Notes under the pieces: generated by a model
What the model saw: the letters and a program-made list of their open reading frames with translations, nothing else
Told to the model about the DNA's origin: nothing
The model's database searches: none
Translations under genes and position numbers: made by a program
NCBI GenBank assembly: GCA_005883765.1
Contig: VBAQ01000006.1
Span: 1-44,478 of the forward strand
Origin: Bacteroidota bacterium
Lineage (GTDB): Bacteria; Bacteroidota; Bacteroidia; Chitinophagales; Chitinophagaceae
Direction of reading: 5' to 3'
Length of the DNA stretch: 44,478 nt
In this document: positions 1-7,420 of the stretch, piece after piece
Numbering within the stretch: the stretch's first letter is position 1
How the letters are laid out: each line of letters begins with the position of its first letter

Positions 1-1
1 C

Positions 2-64
2 GCATCAATTGGTCAGACTAATATTGGCCGAACAAGTGTACAGGGCCTGCTCGATCATCCGTAA
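2..64 (+). CDS. 3' end of an unidentified protein (partial)
   Basis: The window opens in an uninterrupted frame of 20 codons that ends in TAA at 62-64. The residues end SVQGLLDHP. The start lies outside the window and the fragment is too short to name. It may be the tail of a plus-strand gene upstream of the rhomboid gene, but a chance open frame of this length cannot be excluded. Confidence 0.35.
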   Translation, partial: ASIGQTNIGRTSVQGLLDHP

Positions 65-78
65 TGAAAAATATCATC

Positions 79-276
79 ATAAGTAAATCCAAATCTCGAA
101 ATCCGAAACATACCGTTGTAAATCCGAAACCCGAATCTCGAAATTCGAAACGCGAAGCAGGAGATTCATATTTCGTTTTTCGGATTTCGGATTTCGGTCC
201 CGATAGCGATCGGGATCGGATTTCAGATTTTGTTTCTCGGATTTCAGATTTCGGATTTCAGTTCCGATATTTATTG
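79..276. repeat. Long quasi-palindrome of iterated CGAAATC / GATTTCG words
   Basis: The left part iterates words such as TCGAAATCCGAAAC and the right part iterates the complement CGGATTTCGGATTTC, so the single strand can fold back over about 200 bases. An 18-bp palindrome (198-215) sits near the middle. It fills the gap between the upstream partial gene and the rhomboid gene. A related, shorter copy lies at about 32982-33034. A small open frame through it consists of repeat words and is not considered coding. Confidence 0.7.
198..215. repeat. 18-bp dispersed palindrome TCCCGAT-AGCG-ATCGGGA
   Basis: Perfect 7-bp arms around a 4-base centre. Four copies occur in the window: here, 20664-20679 (AGCT centre), 23638-23655 (one arm change) and 25602-25619, the last inside aroA. 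Such recurrence is far above chance for an 18-mer in 44 kb. Confidence 0.8.
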
Positions 277-306
277 CAGTTTGTCTTGATTTAACAACTC
301 TTCCGC

Positions 307-954
307 ATGCAGCTTTCCGTTACATTAATCATCATTATCGTCACGACTCTTGTCTCGATCAGCGGGTTTAGCAGTCAAAAGATCATTGATGACCTTATCT
401 TTTATCCTCCTGCCGTTACTCAACAAAGGCAATGGTGGCGTTTTTTTACATGTGGCCTGATTCATGCCGACTTTGGGCATTTAATTCTGAATATGTATGC
501 CCTCTACATTTTTGGTGTAGAGGTGGAAAGAGCTTTCGTAAGCATTTTCGGAAAATATGGAAATCTTGTTTACTTATTGATGTATGTGTCGGCGCTTATC
601 GTTTGCCTGCTGCCTACTTATAGAAAACACAAGAACAATTATTACTACAGAAGTCTTGGCGCGTCAGGCGCTGTGTCTGCGGTGGTTTTTTGCTTCATTT
701 TATTATTTCCTCTACGAAAGCTCGGATTGGTTTTTTTCCCCGTGATGATACCTGGCTTTATTTTCGGTACACTCTACCTTATCGTTTCAACGATTCTTGA
801 AAGGAGGTCTTCTGATAGAATCAACCACTCGGCACATATTTGGGGTGCTATCTACGGGATCGTCTTTTTGATCGTTGCAGCAAATTTTTTTTCAACCTAC
901 CCGGTGCTGCAAAGTTTCGTCGAGGATGTGAAAGGTTGGCTAGCGAGTTTCTAG
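307..954 (+). CDS. Rhomboid family intramembrane serine protease
   Basis: The 215-residue polytopic membrane protein has the rhomboid signature. HADFGHLILNM at 53-63 supplies the loop/TM2 histidines and asparagine. GASG at 118-121 carries the nucleophile Ser120. HIWGAIYG at 177-184 gives the catalytic His177 in the HxxGxxxG motif. Rhomboids cleave transmembrane segments of substrates within the bilayer; the substrate here is unknown. The length is close to a minimal six-TM core with no extra domain. The last 15 bases overlap the 3' end of tilS on the other strand, so the two genes converge with no room for a terminator. The family call is secure; the physiological role is not. Confidence 0.9.
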   Translation: MQLSVTLIIIIVTTLVSISGFSSQKIIDDLIFYPPAVTQQRQWWRFFTCGLIHADFGHLILNMYALYIFGVEVERAFVSIFGKYGNLVYLLMYVSALIVCLLPTYRKHKNNYYYRSLGASGAVSAVVFCFILLFPLRKLGLVFFPVMIPGFIFGTLYLIVSTILERRSSDRINHSAHIWGAIYGIVFLIVAANFFSTYPVLQSFVEDVKGWLASF

Positions 955-2346
955 CGAGATCTGGAGAATGTTTTTTGTTTTGTCCGTCATCCTGAACCGA
1001 TCATCAATTCTTATTCCAACTACCCACACAATCTTTTTATTCATCTCCAGCACCCAGATCCTTTCTTTTTCTGTTTTTGAAAGTTTTTGATCAATAAAGA
1101 AGCGGGCAAGTTTTTTCTTTTTTCGCATACCCAACGGGTAAAAATAATCACCTTGCTTCCACCTGCGGAGAATTAGCGGAAAAGTAATTTCATCGGCATC
1201 AAGGCAGGCAGTAGAATTGGCAATACCTCCCGCAAAAAGGCGGGCGAAGTCAGCAACTGAAGCATACTTAATTTGCAAATTGCCTGTCGCAAATTGCAAA
1301 TTGGTTATTCCCTGTTCAATTATGATTGTCTCTGCCTTTGGAGACTTATCCGGCGAAATAATAAACCAGTTTCTGAATTTAATGATACGGTACGATGCAG
1401 TCGGTGATTGAATAAATCTTCCCGATTCACTTTGTGTAAGCTTGATTACTTCATCAACCTGTTTTTCGCCAAATCCATATTCTGAAATGATCTCAAATAC
1501 CAGTGCCCTGTTGCGATAGGACATCAACTGGTTGATGGGTATATGGACTTCCCCGTTCTTGATTTTGCAAAGTTTTTTCTTAAGATCGACAACGAGGACC
1601 TGGTAAAGTTTTGCTACCTCATGGAAGCGATCGATGTTATCCTGCAGGTTTGTTTTTACCTGGGGATAGGCTTTGGTGATCAGTGGAATGATCTCGTTGC
1701 GGAAAAGATTGCGGGTATATTTTGACGACTGGTTGGAAGAATCTTCAACAAACCCAAGATCATTTTCCTTAGCAAATTCAATGAGCTCTTGTTTCCAAAA
1801 ACCAAGCATGGGTCTTCGAATAAAACCCGATCTCACCGGGATTCCCGCTAATCCACTCAAACCCGTTCCCCGGCAAAAGTTCATCAGAACAGTTTCAATA
1901 TTGTCGTCTGCATGATGAGCAGTGAGAATCCAATTGGCAATTGGCAATTGGCAATTGGATTCCTTATCTGAATATTCTTTATTGCCTGTTGCATATTGCT
2001 TATTGCCTGTTAGCTCAGCAAACCACTCATATCTCAAATCTCTCGCCGCCTCCTGGATGCCGATCTTATTCTCGAGCGCATATTTTTCCGTTTCGAATTT
2101 TTTAACCAGCACTTCCACCTTATATTTTTGTCCAAGAACATTTACAAAATTCTCATCCCTGTCACTCTCCTCGCCTCTCAACTGAAAATTGCAATGTGCA
2201 ATGATAAACTTGTAGCCAGCCCGTTTGCATAGCTCACAAAGAACAACAGAATCCACGCCACCACTTACAGCGAGCAGCAAAGAATCTTTAAGTTCAAAAA
2301 GATTTTGCCGTTGAATAAATTCCTTGAATCGTTGAAGTAAATCCAT
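940..2346 (-). CDS. tilS: tRNA(Ile)-lysidine synthase TilS
   Basis: TilS uses ATP and lysine to convert C34 of the minor tRNA-Ile(CAU) to lysidine, so that AUA is read correctly; it is normally essential. The N-terminal PP-loop motif SGGVDS is at residues 28-33. The adjacent conserved stretch LTAHHADDNIET starts at 141. The C-terminal TilS domain is visible in FPLILRRWKQGDYFYPLGM. I start at the ATG giving MDLLQRF; a TTG six codons upstream is possible. At 468 residues it is longer than a typical Bacteroidota TilS. Residues 113-139 (T...W) are encoded by a repeat-like DNA element lying between two conserved motifs. A second repeat-like stretch lies in the C-terminal linker (about 1225-1310). 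The gene overlaps the rhomboid gene by 15 bp, tail to tail. Confidence 0.93.
   Translation of the reverse strand: MDLLQRFKEFIQRQNLFELKDSLLLAVSGGVDSVVLCELCKRAGYKFIIAHCNFQLRGEESDRDENFVNVLGQKYKVEVLVKKFETEKYALENKIGIQEAARDLRYEWFAELTGNKQYATGNKEYSDKESNCQLPIANWILTAHHADDNIETVLMNFCRGTGLSGLAGIPVRSGFIRRPMLGFWKQELIEFAKENDLGFVEDSSNQSSKYTRNLFRNEIIPLITKAYPQVKTNLQDNIDRFHEVAKLYQVLVVDLKKKLCKIKNGEVHIPINQLMSYRNRALVFEIISEYGFGEKQVDEVIKLTQSESGRFIQSPTASYRIIKFRNWFIISPDKSPKAETIIIEQGITNLQFATGNLQIKYASVADFARLFAGGIANSTACLDADEITFPLILRRWKQGDYFYPLGMRKKKKLARFFIDQKLSKTEKERIWVLEMNKKIVWVVGIRIDDRFRMTDKTKNILQISLETR
1225..1310. repeat. Repeat-like segment in the tilS C-terminal linker
   Basis: AATTTGCAAATTGCC and GCAAATTGCAAATTGG form an imperfect inverted pair at about 1268-1304, and CCCGCAAAAAGGCGGG at 1232-1247 is a small hairpin. 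Both are translated in frame (around LQFATGNLQIK and FARLFAGG). The protein length here may be near normal, so this could be repeat-like sequence in a variable region rather than an insertion. Confidence 0.4.
1930..2010. repeat. 81-bp in-frame repeat element inside tilS
   Basis: On the plus strand the element runs CAATTGGCAATTGGCAATTG, a short spacer, then ATTGCCTGTTGCATATTGC and TATTGCC, so the two halves are loosely inverted. It is exactly 27 codons and separates RYEWFAEL from ILTAHHADDN, which normally lie close together in TilS (family knowledge). The translated insert is polar and low in complexity. The architecture matches the intergenic iterated-word repeats elsewhere in the window. 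Confidence 0.7.
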
Positions 2347-2471
2347 TATCTGGTAAAAGAACAAAGAAACAAAATGTATTTTATGAGTAAGCCAGGAACT
2401 GTTGCTTGCAGCTGCTTACAAATTTTCACACTTTTGTGAAGCCTTGCGCCGACGTTATCACCGGGCAGGTA

Positions 2472-2783
2472 TTAAAAAGTCAACTCCTCATACGCACTTC
2501 GCAATTCATTATACGCGTGGCTCTCGCCGGCTTTTTTCGCTTGCTCCATCCCTTTCTCATACCATTTTATTGCAGATTCAGCATCGCCATTGCGTTCCAA
2601 TAACTTTGCCAGGTGATAGTAGCTACCGACATAGCCAGGCTCCCGCTCCAAAATATGTTCAAATAATTTCTGCGCTTCAGCATCATCACCCGCTTTTATA
2701 AATTCCAGTGCCAGCGCATGCTGAATAAAACTATCATCAGGATTGGCCTGCAAAAACTCTTTCAATTTTTCGACTCGATTCAA
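2472..2783 (-). CDS. Small tetratricopeptide-repeat protein
   Basis: The 103-residue soluble helical protein has two to three TPR units: residues about 16-47 (ALALEFIKAGDDAEAQKLFEHIL) and 50-84 (GSYYHLAKLLERNGDAESAIKWYEKGM), followed by a capping helix. TPRs scaffold protein-protein contacts; no catalytic domain is present. The only plausible start is the TTG at 2783, since no ATG lies in the N-terminal half of the frame. It is transcribed away from etfB and lies 125 bp upstream of tilS on the same strand. Function unknown. Confidence 0.75.
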   Translation of the reverse strand: MNRVEKLKEFLQANPDDSFIQHALALEFIKAGDDAEAQKLFEHILEREPGYVGSYYHLAKLLERNGDAESAIKWYEKGMEQAKKAGESHAYNELRSAYEELTF

Positions 2784-2807
2784 ATCTGAAAAATTATTAA
2801 GTATTAA

Positions 2808-2839
2808 TTGTAATTATTAATTCTCATCCCCTATCTTTG
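2808..2839 (+). promoter_or_regulatory. Probable Bacteroidota-type promoter for etfB-etfA
   Basis: TATCTTTG at 2832-2839 is an exact match to the Bacteroidota -7 consensus TAnnTTTG. A TTG at 2808-2810 lies 21 bases upstream (consensus spacing is about 19). It lies 80 bases before the etfB start. An ATTAATTATTAATT-type repeat (about 2793-2823) overlaps the spacer. Confidence 0.5.
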
Positions 2840-2888
2840 CTTAGTTGCATAAACAACTAATTGATACTTATTTTAAAAAAGATCAAAA

Positions 2889-2918
2889 GCCTCCCTTCGG
2901 GGAGGTTTGGAGGGGCTT
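2889..2918 (+). repeat. Hairpin repeat that carries the etfB ribosome-binding region
   Basis: GCCTCCCTTCGGGGAGG forms a tight stem-loop and is followed by TTTGGAGGGGCTT directly before the etfB ATG at 2919. The hairpin-plus-GGAGGGG tail resembles the GC-rich family at 11383, 11541, 25590 and 27331. The tail puts GGAGG about 7-11 bases before the start codon, an unusually strong Shine-Dalgarno-like sequence for this phylum, while the hairpin contains a second GGAGG. Confidence 0.6.
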
Positions 2919-3662
2919 ATGAAGATCTTAGTTTGCATCAGTAAAACGCCGGATACCACGGCAAAAATAGCCTTCACTTCCAACAACACGAAATTCGATG
3001 CCGCGGGTGTGCAATGGATCATTAATCCCTATGATGAATGGTACTCGCTTGTTCGTGCTATTGAGCTAAAAGAAGCGGACGCCTCTACGATCATACACCT
3101 GGTCAACGTCGGACTAGCCGATGTTGAACCGATCATCCGCAAGGCTCTTGCGTTGGGTGGAGACGAGGCGATCCGTGTAAATACAGACAGCCACGATAGT
3201 TTTTATGTTGCTTCGCAAATTGCAGCGATAGTTAAGCAAGGCGCATATGACCTTGTATTCACTGGCAAGGAGACGATTGATTACAATGGTTCAGCGATCG
3301 GTGGAATGTTGGCGGAACTGCTGGAACTGCCGTACATTTCTCTGGCAACTAAATTTGATTTGGCTGGGAGCAAAGCAACTGTATCGCGTGAGATCGAAGG
3401 AGGGGAAGAGATCTGTGAGGTTGAGCTGCCTGTTGTAGTCAGTTGTGCGAAAGGTGTAGCTGAACAAAGAATTCCCAATATGCGTGGAATTATGGCTGCA
3501 CGAACCAAGCCATTAAAAGTCGTTGAACCTGTCGCGGCCGACGTATTGACAAACGTTCAAAGTTTTGGCTTGCCCCCTGCAAAGGCGGGCGTTAAATTAG
3601 TTGCGCCGGATAACGTAGATGAATTGGCCCGGCTTCTTCGTGAGGAAGCGAAGATGATTTGA
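2919..3662 (+). CDS. etfB: Electron transfer flavoprotein beta subunit
   Basis: EtfB forms the FAD- and AMP-binding heterodimer with EtfA, passing electrons from acyl-CoA and related dehydrogenases to the quinone pool. The 247-residue protein begins MKILVCISKTPDTTAKI. It contains the family pattern DLVFTGKETIDYNGSAIGGMLAELL (about 113-137) and the signature CAKGVAEQRIPNMRGIMAAR (about 176-195). I start at ATG 2919; an in-frame TTG four codons upstream falls inside the repeat. EtfA follows on the same strand after 263 bp, an unusually wide gap for this pair, filled by a long inverted repeat. Confidence 0.93.
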   Translation: MKILVCISKTPDTTAKIAFTSNNTKFDAAGVQWIINPYDEWYSLVRAIELKEADASTIIHLVNVGLADVEPIIRKALALGGDEAIRVNTDSHDSFYVASQIAAIVKQGAYDLVFTGKETIDYNGSAIGGMLAELLELPYISLATKFDLAGSKATVSREIEGGEEICEVELPVVVSCAKGVAEQRIPNMRGIMAARTKPLKVVEPVAADVLTNVQSFGLPPAKAGVKLVAPDNVDELARLLREEAKMI

Positions 3663-3751
3663 ATCGCTACTCGATAAATGAAAAATCTGTGTCGCAGAGT
3701 TTGTGGGAAGTTCAGTAGTGAATCAGTTTGAATTTTTCGTTTCTCACTTAG

Positions 3752-3831
3752 AATGCCACACTTCTGCATTTCGGCGTCTCTGTGGCAAATATAAATGCCA
3801 CTGAAGCACAGAAACGCTGAAACTGAGACAC
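3752..3831. repeat. Long inverted repeat between etfB and etfA
   Basis: The segment TTTCGGCGTCTCTGTGGCA, the loop AATATAAA and TGCCACTGAAGCACAGAAAC can fold into a long imperfect hairpin. The wording (CTCTGTGG...CCAC..AAGCACAGAAAC) matches the repeat at 9817-9897, which has an A-rich centre of the same kind. It splits the etfB-etfA pair and would lie within their shared transcript. Confidence 0.6.
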
Positions 3832-3925
3832 TACCGGAAGTTCTTTAATCAATAATTTTTTAATTGAACCTCTCTTGCTGAAGAGGGTTCCAATCTAAGG
3901 TCCCATTTGAGGACAGGAGTGCAAT

Positions 3926-4888
3926 ATGGTTTTAGTTTTCATAGACGTTGCTGAGGGTCATGTAAAAAAAGCTTCGTTTGAAGTTTTAACATACGGAGCA
4001 AAGCTTGCCGAACAATTAAGCACAACTGCTGAAGGCATCGTGCTCGGTTCTGTTACAGAGGACCTTTCGGCATTAGGTAAATATGGAGTAAAAAAAATTT
4101 ACCAGGTCAATAATGAAACGCTGGATCACTTCGATAGCCAGGTATATACAAACGTGATTGCGCAGGTGGCGCAGGCAACGGGAGCCAGGGTGATCGTATT
4201 TTCAAATAATGTAGACGGCAAGGCTGTTGCTCCAAGAGTATCGGCGCGGTTAAAAGCGGGACTTGTGTCGGGCGCTGTTGGATTGCCAGACACAAGCAAT
4301 GGGTTCGTCGTCAAGAAAAATGTTTTTTCGGGTAAGGCATTTGCCAATATCTCATTGACTACAGAAATAAAAATTATTTCACTCAGCCCGAACGCTTATA
4401 AAATTGAAGAAACCGTTGGCAGTGCCGAAGTTGTTCCCTTCAACGCCAATGTACCCTCATCAAAAACAAAAGTTACTGCGGTCAATAAAGTAAGTGGAGA
4501 AGTTCCATTAACAGAGGCAGAAATTGTGGTCAGTGCCGGTCGCGGAATGAAAGGACCGGAGAACTGGGGAATTGTTGAAGACCTTGCACACGCATTACAT
4601 GCGGCGCTTGCCTGCAGCCGGCCCGTTGCGGATGCACATTGGCGGCCGCACAACGAACACGTAGGTCAAACAGGAATTGCCATCGCCCCCAATCTATACA
4701 TTGCCATTGGAATTTCAGGAGCTATTCAACACCTTGCTGGCGTAAACAGAAGTAAGGTGATCGTTGTTATCAACAAAGATCCGGAAGCGCCGTTCTTCAA
4801 GGCTGCGGATTATGGCATTGTTGGCGACGCGTTTGAAGTGGTACCCAAACTCACAGAAGCGATAAAAAAAATAAGAGGTGCGGCCTGA
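3926..4888 (+). CDS. etfA: Electron transfer flavoprotein alpha subunit
   Basis: This is the FAD-binding partner of EtfB. The 320-residue length is typical. The N-terminal half is the divergent ETF domain. The C-terminal FAD domain shows VVSAGRGMKGPENWGIVEDLA (about 201-221) and the diagnostic GQTGIAIAPNLYIAIGISGAIQHLAG (about 248-273). KVIVVINKDPEAPFFKAADYGIVGD near the end is the normal closing motif. It starts at ATG 3926. A strong intrinsic terminator follows at 4913-4942. The pair works in the cytoplasm, probably for fatty-acid and branched-chain acyl-CoA oxidation. Confidence 0.95.
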   Translation: MVLVFIDVAEGHVKKASFEVLTYGAKLAEQLSTTAEGIVLGSVTEDLSALGKYGVKKIYQVNNETLDHFDSQVYTNVIAQVAQATGARVIVFSNNVDGKAVAPRVSARLKAGLVSGAVGLPDTSNGFVVKKNVFSGKAFANISLTTEIKIISLSPNAYKIEETVGSAEVVPFNANVPSSKTKVTAVNKVSGEVPLTEAEIVVSAGRGMKGPENWGIVEDLAHALHAALACSRPVADAHWRPHNEHVGQTGIAIAPNLYIAIGISGAIQHLAGVNRSKVIVVINKDPEAPFFKAADYGIVGDAFEVVPKLTEAIKKIRGAA

Positions 4889-4912
4889 ATTTTTTCCATG
4901 ATAATATATGAG

Positions 4913-4942
4913 ATATGGCTGATTTTTCAGCCATATTTTTTT
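4913..4942 (+). terminator. Intrinsic terminator after etfA
   Basis: ATATGGCTGA, loop TTTT, TCAGCCATAT is a perfect 10-bp stem followed by six T residues. It lies 25 bases after the etfA stop and ends the etfBA unit before the next gene. Confidence 0.9.
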
Positions 4943-4973
4943 AGGCAAAATGCCTTAGTTTCGTGGATATTTT

Positions 4974-5573
4974 ATGAAGAAAATAGAATTGGAGATAGTT
5001 GCGCTCTCGCACAGTATCACGCAAACCCATTCTTACGCCGTAGTGCTTGGAGAAGTAAACGGACTTCGCCGTTTGCCCATTGTCATTGGTGGTTTTGAAG
5101 CCCAGGCTATCGCAGTTGCGCTTGAAAAAATGCAGCCAAGTCGCCCTCTTACTCACGACCTGATGAAGAATTTCATGAATGCTTTTGGAGTTGAACTAAA
5201 TGAAATCATTATTAATGATCTGCAGGAGGGAATTTTTTTTTCCAAGCTTGTCTGCTCCACGCAAAATGATACAGTAGAGATAGACTCACGCACTTCTGAC
5301 GCTTTGGCTTTGGCAGTTCGATTTGGTTGCCCTATCTATACCTATGAAAATATCCTGGAAAGTGCCGGCATCATGATGGAAGAAACCTCGGGAAAGAAGA
5401 AAAAATCACAGGCCGGCGAAGCCCTGGAAGAGGTAAGGACCGGAAGTGAGGATCTCAAGACAATGAGCCTTGAAGAACTAAACACCCTTCTCAATGAGGT
5501 TCTCGAGAGCGAAGATTACATCCGGGCCATCGCAATAAGGGACGAGATCAACAGTCGCAAAAAGAACCGTTGA
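4974..5573 (+). CDS. Bifunctional nuclease family protein (DUF151) with UVR motif
   Basis: Residues 1-130 form the DUF151/BFN domain, with LRRLPIVIGGFEAQAIAVALE (about 31-51) and SRTSDALALAVRFGCPIYTYE (about 105-125). Residues about 164-199 form a UvrB/UvrC-type UVR helical hairpin (LEELNTLLNEVLESEDYIRAIAIRDEIN). A charged linker, KKKKSQAGEALEE, joins them. BFN-domain proteins have reported nuclease activity, and this BFN-UVR layout is common in Bacteroidota, but the cellular role is uncertain. It starts at the ATG after the etfA terminator, so it should have its own promoter. Confidence 0.88.
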   Translation: MKKIELEIVALSHSITQTHSYAVVLGEVNGLRRLPIVIGGFEAQAIAVALEKMQPSRPLTHDLMKNFMNAFGVELNEIIINDLQEGIFFSKLVCSTQNDTVEIDSRTSDALALAVRFGCPIYTYENILESAGIMMEETSGKKKKSQAGEALEEVRTGSEDLKTMSLEELNTLLNEVLESEDYIRAIAIRDEINSRKKNR

Positions 5574-5638
5574 TTGACGCGATTAAATGATTGGAATGAT
5601 CATCATTAACCCAGCTCTATAATGTCTCATCAACGTTC

Positions 5639-5706
5639 GTTGCCCGCCCGGATGAATCCGTTCGACGGGCGTCGCTCCGAAGGAGCCCCCTCGGGCACAC
5701 TTGTAC
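5639..5706. repeat. Composite hairpin repeat upstream of ispE
   Basis: The element begins GTTGC and ends CACTTGTAC, resembling the two ends of the core repeat GTTGCGTCGCA-CTCTTGTGC (34502-34521). Between them lie two hairpin-forming segments, one around GGATGAATCC flanked by GCCCG/CGGGC, the other CTCCGAAGGAG. It looks like another core interrupted by a different twin-hairpin insert. The flanking 200-bp gap holds nothing else recognisable. Confidence 0.5.
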
Positions 5707-5773
5707 GTCCCGTGGGTCTATTCAACAATTTACTTTCGTATCAATCATTTTCATCAGCTTAATTAAGTAGTCA

Positions 5774-6601
5774 GTGGTTGTGTTCCCTAACGGCAAAATC
5801 AATCTTGGTCTCAACGTAATTCGCAAACGAGGTGACGGATACCGTGATCTTGAAACTGTTTTCTATCCGATCGATATAGCCGATGGTTTAGAGATCATTC
5901 CAACAGATAGCTCCGCAGATCCAATCCAATTTTCAGTCAGTGGTTTAAAAATAAACATCGAAGGAGCTCACAATCTTTGCGTGCGATCTTTTGAATTGTT
6001 GAAGAGATCCTTCCCTCAGATACCACCGGTTAAAATGCATTTGCATAAAACTATCCCCGTCGGCGCGGGACTCGGAGGTGGAAGCTCCGACGCATCTTTC
6101 GCACTGAAACTATTCAATCAGAAATTCAATCTCAACCTATCTACCGAGTCGTTGCTTGACCTTGCATTGCAATTAGGGAGCGACTGTCCCTTTTTTATCA
6201 TTGACAAACCAAGTTTCGCGATTGGTCGTGGAGAGTTCCTGGAGAGAGTGAATGTGAGCCTGTCCGGATACAAAATAATCCTCGTAAATCCCGGCATTCA
6301 TGTTAGCACGGCCGAGATTTTCTCGGTGGTAACACCCAGCCTTCCTTCAAAGTCTATAAAGGAAATCATTCAACAGCCAATTGATTCATGGAAGATAGAA
6401 TTGACGAACGATCTTGAAGAGCCCGTCTTCAAAAAATACGGGGAAGTAAAACAGATCAAGGATGAGCTTTATAAAGCCGGAGCTATCTATGCTTCAATGA
6501 GCGGCAGCGGTAGTACTGTGTATGGCATTTTCACGGAAGATAAACCACCACATTTTTTCTTCCCATCAAACTATTTTGTAAAAACGCTGAAAGTTAAGTA
6601 G
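5774..6601 (+). CDS. ispE: 4-diphosphocytidyl-2-C-methyl-D-erythritol kinase
   Basis: IspE phosphorylates CDP-methylerythritol with ATP in the non-mevalonate isoprenoid pathway. It is a GHMP-fold kinase: the N-terminal substrate strand NGKINLGLNVIRKRGDGYRDLETVFYPID is at 6-34, the glycine-rich ATP loop PVGAGLGGGSSDAS at about 94-107, and the C-terminal GHMP motif MSGSGSTVYGIF near 241-252. The length of 275 is normal. The start is a GTG giving MVVFPNGKIN, the usual N-terminus in this phylum. The gene converges on the VOC gene with a 2-bp gap. Confidence 0.95.
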   Translation: MVVFPNGKINLGLNVIRKRGDGYRDLETVFYPIDIADGLEIIPTDSSADPIQFSVSGLKINIEGAHNLCVRSFELLKRSFPQIPPVKMHLHKTIPVGAGLGGGSSDASFALKLFNQKFNLNLSTESLLDLALQLGSDCPFFIIDKPSFAIGRGEFLERVNVSLSGYKIILVNPGIHVSTAEIFSVVTPSLPSKSIKEIIQQPIDSWKIELTNDLEEPVFKKYGEVKQIKDELYKAGAIYASMSGSGSTVYGIFTEDKPPHFFFPSNYFVKTLKVK

Positions 6602-6603
6602 CG

Positions 6604-7119
6604 TTAGCTCTCGCCTTTTGCCATAGTTTGCTGCGGTTCCGCAAGCCTTAATAGGCCTCTTAAATCGAGAGGTTCAGTCACCATCTGTAAGCCTCCGTTT
6701 TCATCCATGGGCCATTCCTCTCTTGGCTTATCCCAATACAACTCCACGCCATTCCCATCGGGGTCGTTCAGGTAAATGGCCTGGGACACACCATGGTCTG
6801 ATGCGCCTGTTAATGGATAATTCGCATCAACCAGCCTTTTTAAGACGATCGCCAGGTCTTTTCTTGTCGGGTAAACTATGGCCGTATGATATAATCCTGT
6901 TGAATGTGGAGGAGGTGGCGAACCATTTTTGCTATGCCATGTATTAAGCCCAATGTGATGATGATAACCTCCGGCCGAAATAAATACTGCACTGTCTCCA
7001 TAATATTGCATCACCTCGAAACCCAGGATGTCACGATAGAACTTAAGCGATTTGTCCAGGTCCGCAACCTTTAAGTGAACATGACCTATTCTTGTGTGTT
7101 CAGGAATTTTGTAATCCAT
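6604..7119 (-). CDS. VOC-superfamily protein (catechol-2,3-dioxygenase / glyoxalase type)
   Basis: The 171-residue protein has one vicinal-oxygen-chelate domain of paired beta-alpha-beta-beta-beta modules. The first starts at IGHVHLKVADLDKSLKFYRDILGFEV (11-36); the second starts at YHTAIVYPTRKDLAIVLKRL (about 77-96). Candidate metal ligands are His13 or His15, the His in GLYHTAI, and the Glu in GNGVELYWDKP. This closing motif is typical of CatE-like extradiol dioxygenases. The family also contains non-dioxygenase members, so substrate and reaction are not assigned. The plus strand upstream leads to rocD. Confidence 0.8.
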   Translation of the reverse strand: MDYKIPEHTRIGHVHLKVADLDKSLKFYRDILGFEVMQYYGDSAVFISAGGYHHHIGLNTWHSKNGSPPPPHSTGLYHTAIVYPTRKDLAIVLKRLVDANYPLTGASDHGVSQAIYLNDPDGNGVELYWDKPREEWPMDENGGLQMVTEPLDLRGLLRLAEPQQTMAKGES

Positions 7120-7420
7120 GAAGCTAAGTTTGACAACAAAATTATGGATTCCTAAGCCCTGCCCGACGGTAATTTAGAATACGTACATCCAACCTTAGTA
7201 AAAAATATCATCGTTATTTGAAACAGCTTTTTTTACAAAAGCAAAAATCCAGAGCCTGGCTTCAATGAATAATTAATTGTATCTTGCACGCCTGATGAAC
7301 AGCATTCGCTTGATACAAAATTTCCTCTCGTTTAATTTAGATTTCCTCAACCATCGAGGATAGTCGCTATCTCTTACCTGCCCTCTTCATTTATCTCATT
7401 TTATTCATCATTTTATTTTT
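7120..7420. other. Divergent intergenic region between the VOC gene and rocD
   Basis: About 300 bp with no convincing reading frame, terminator or listed repeat. It must hold the promoters of both divergent genes. TATCTTGC at about 7280 is a partial match to the -7 motif for rocD, but spacing and -33 support are weak. Confidence 0.4.

Noticed and set aside
64-294. 76-codon plus-strand open frame before the rhomboid gene
   Set aside because: Its residues (RISDFVSRISDFGF) are direct translation of the iterated GGATTTCGGATTTC repeat.
3571-3604. Repeat-like DNA encoding LPPAKAG near the etfB end
   Set aside because: GCCCCCTGCAAAGGCGGGC resembles a hairpin repeat, but the protein length matches the family here, so an insertion is not supported.
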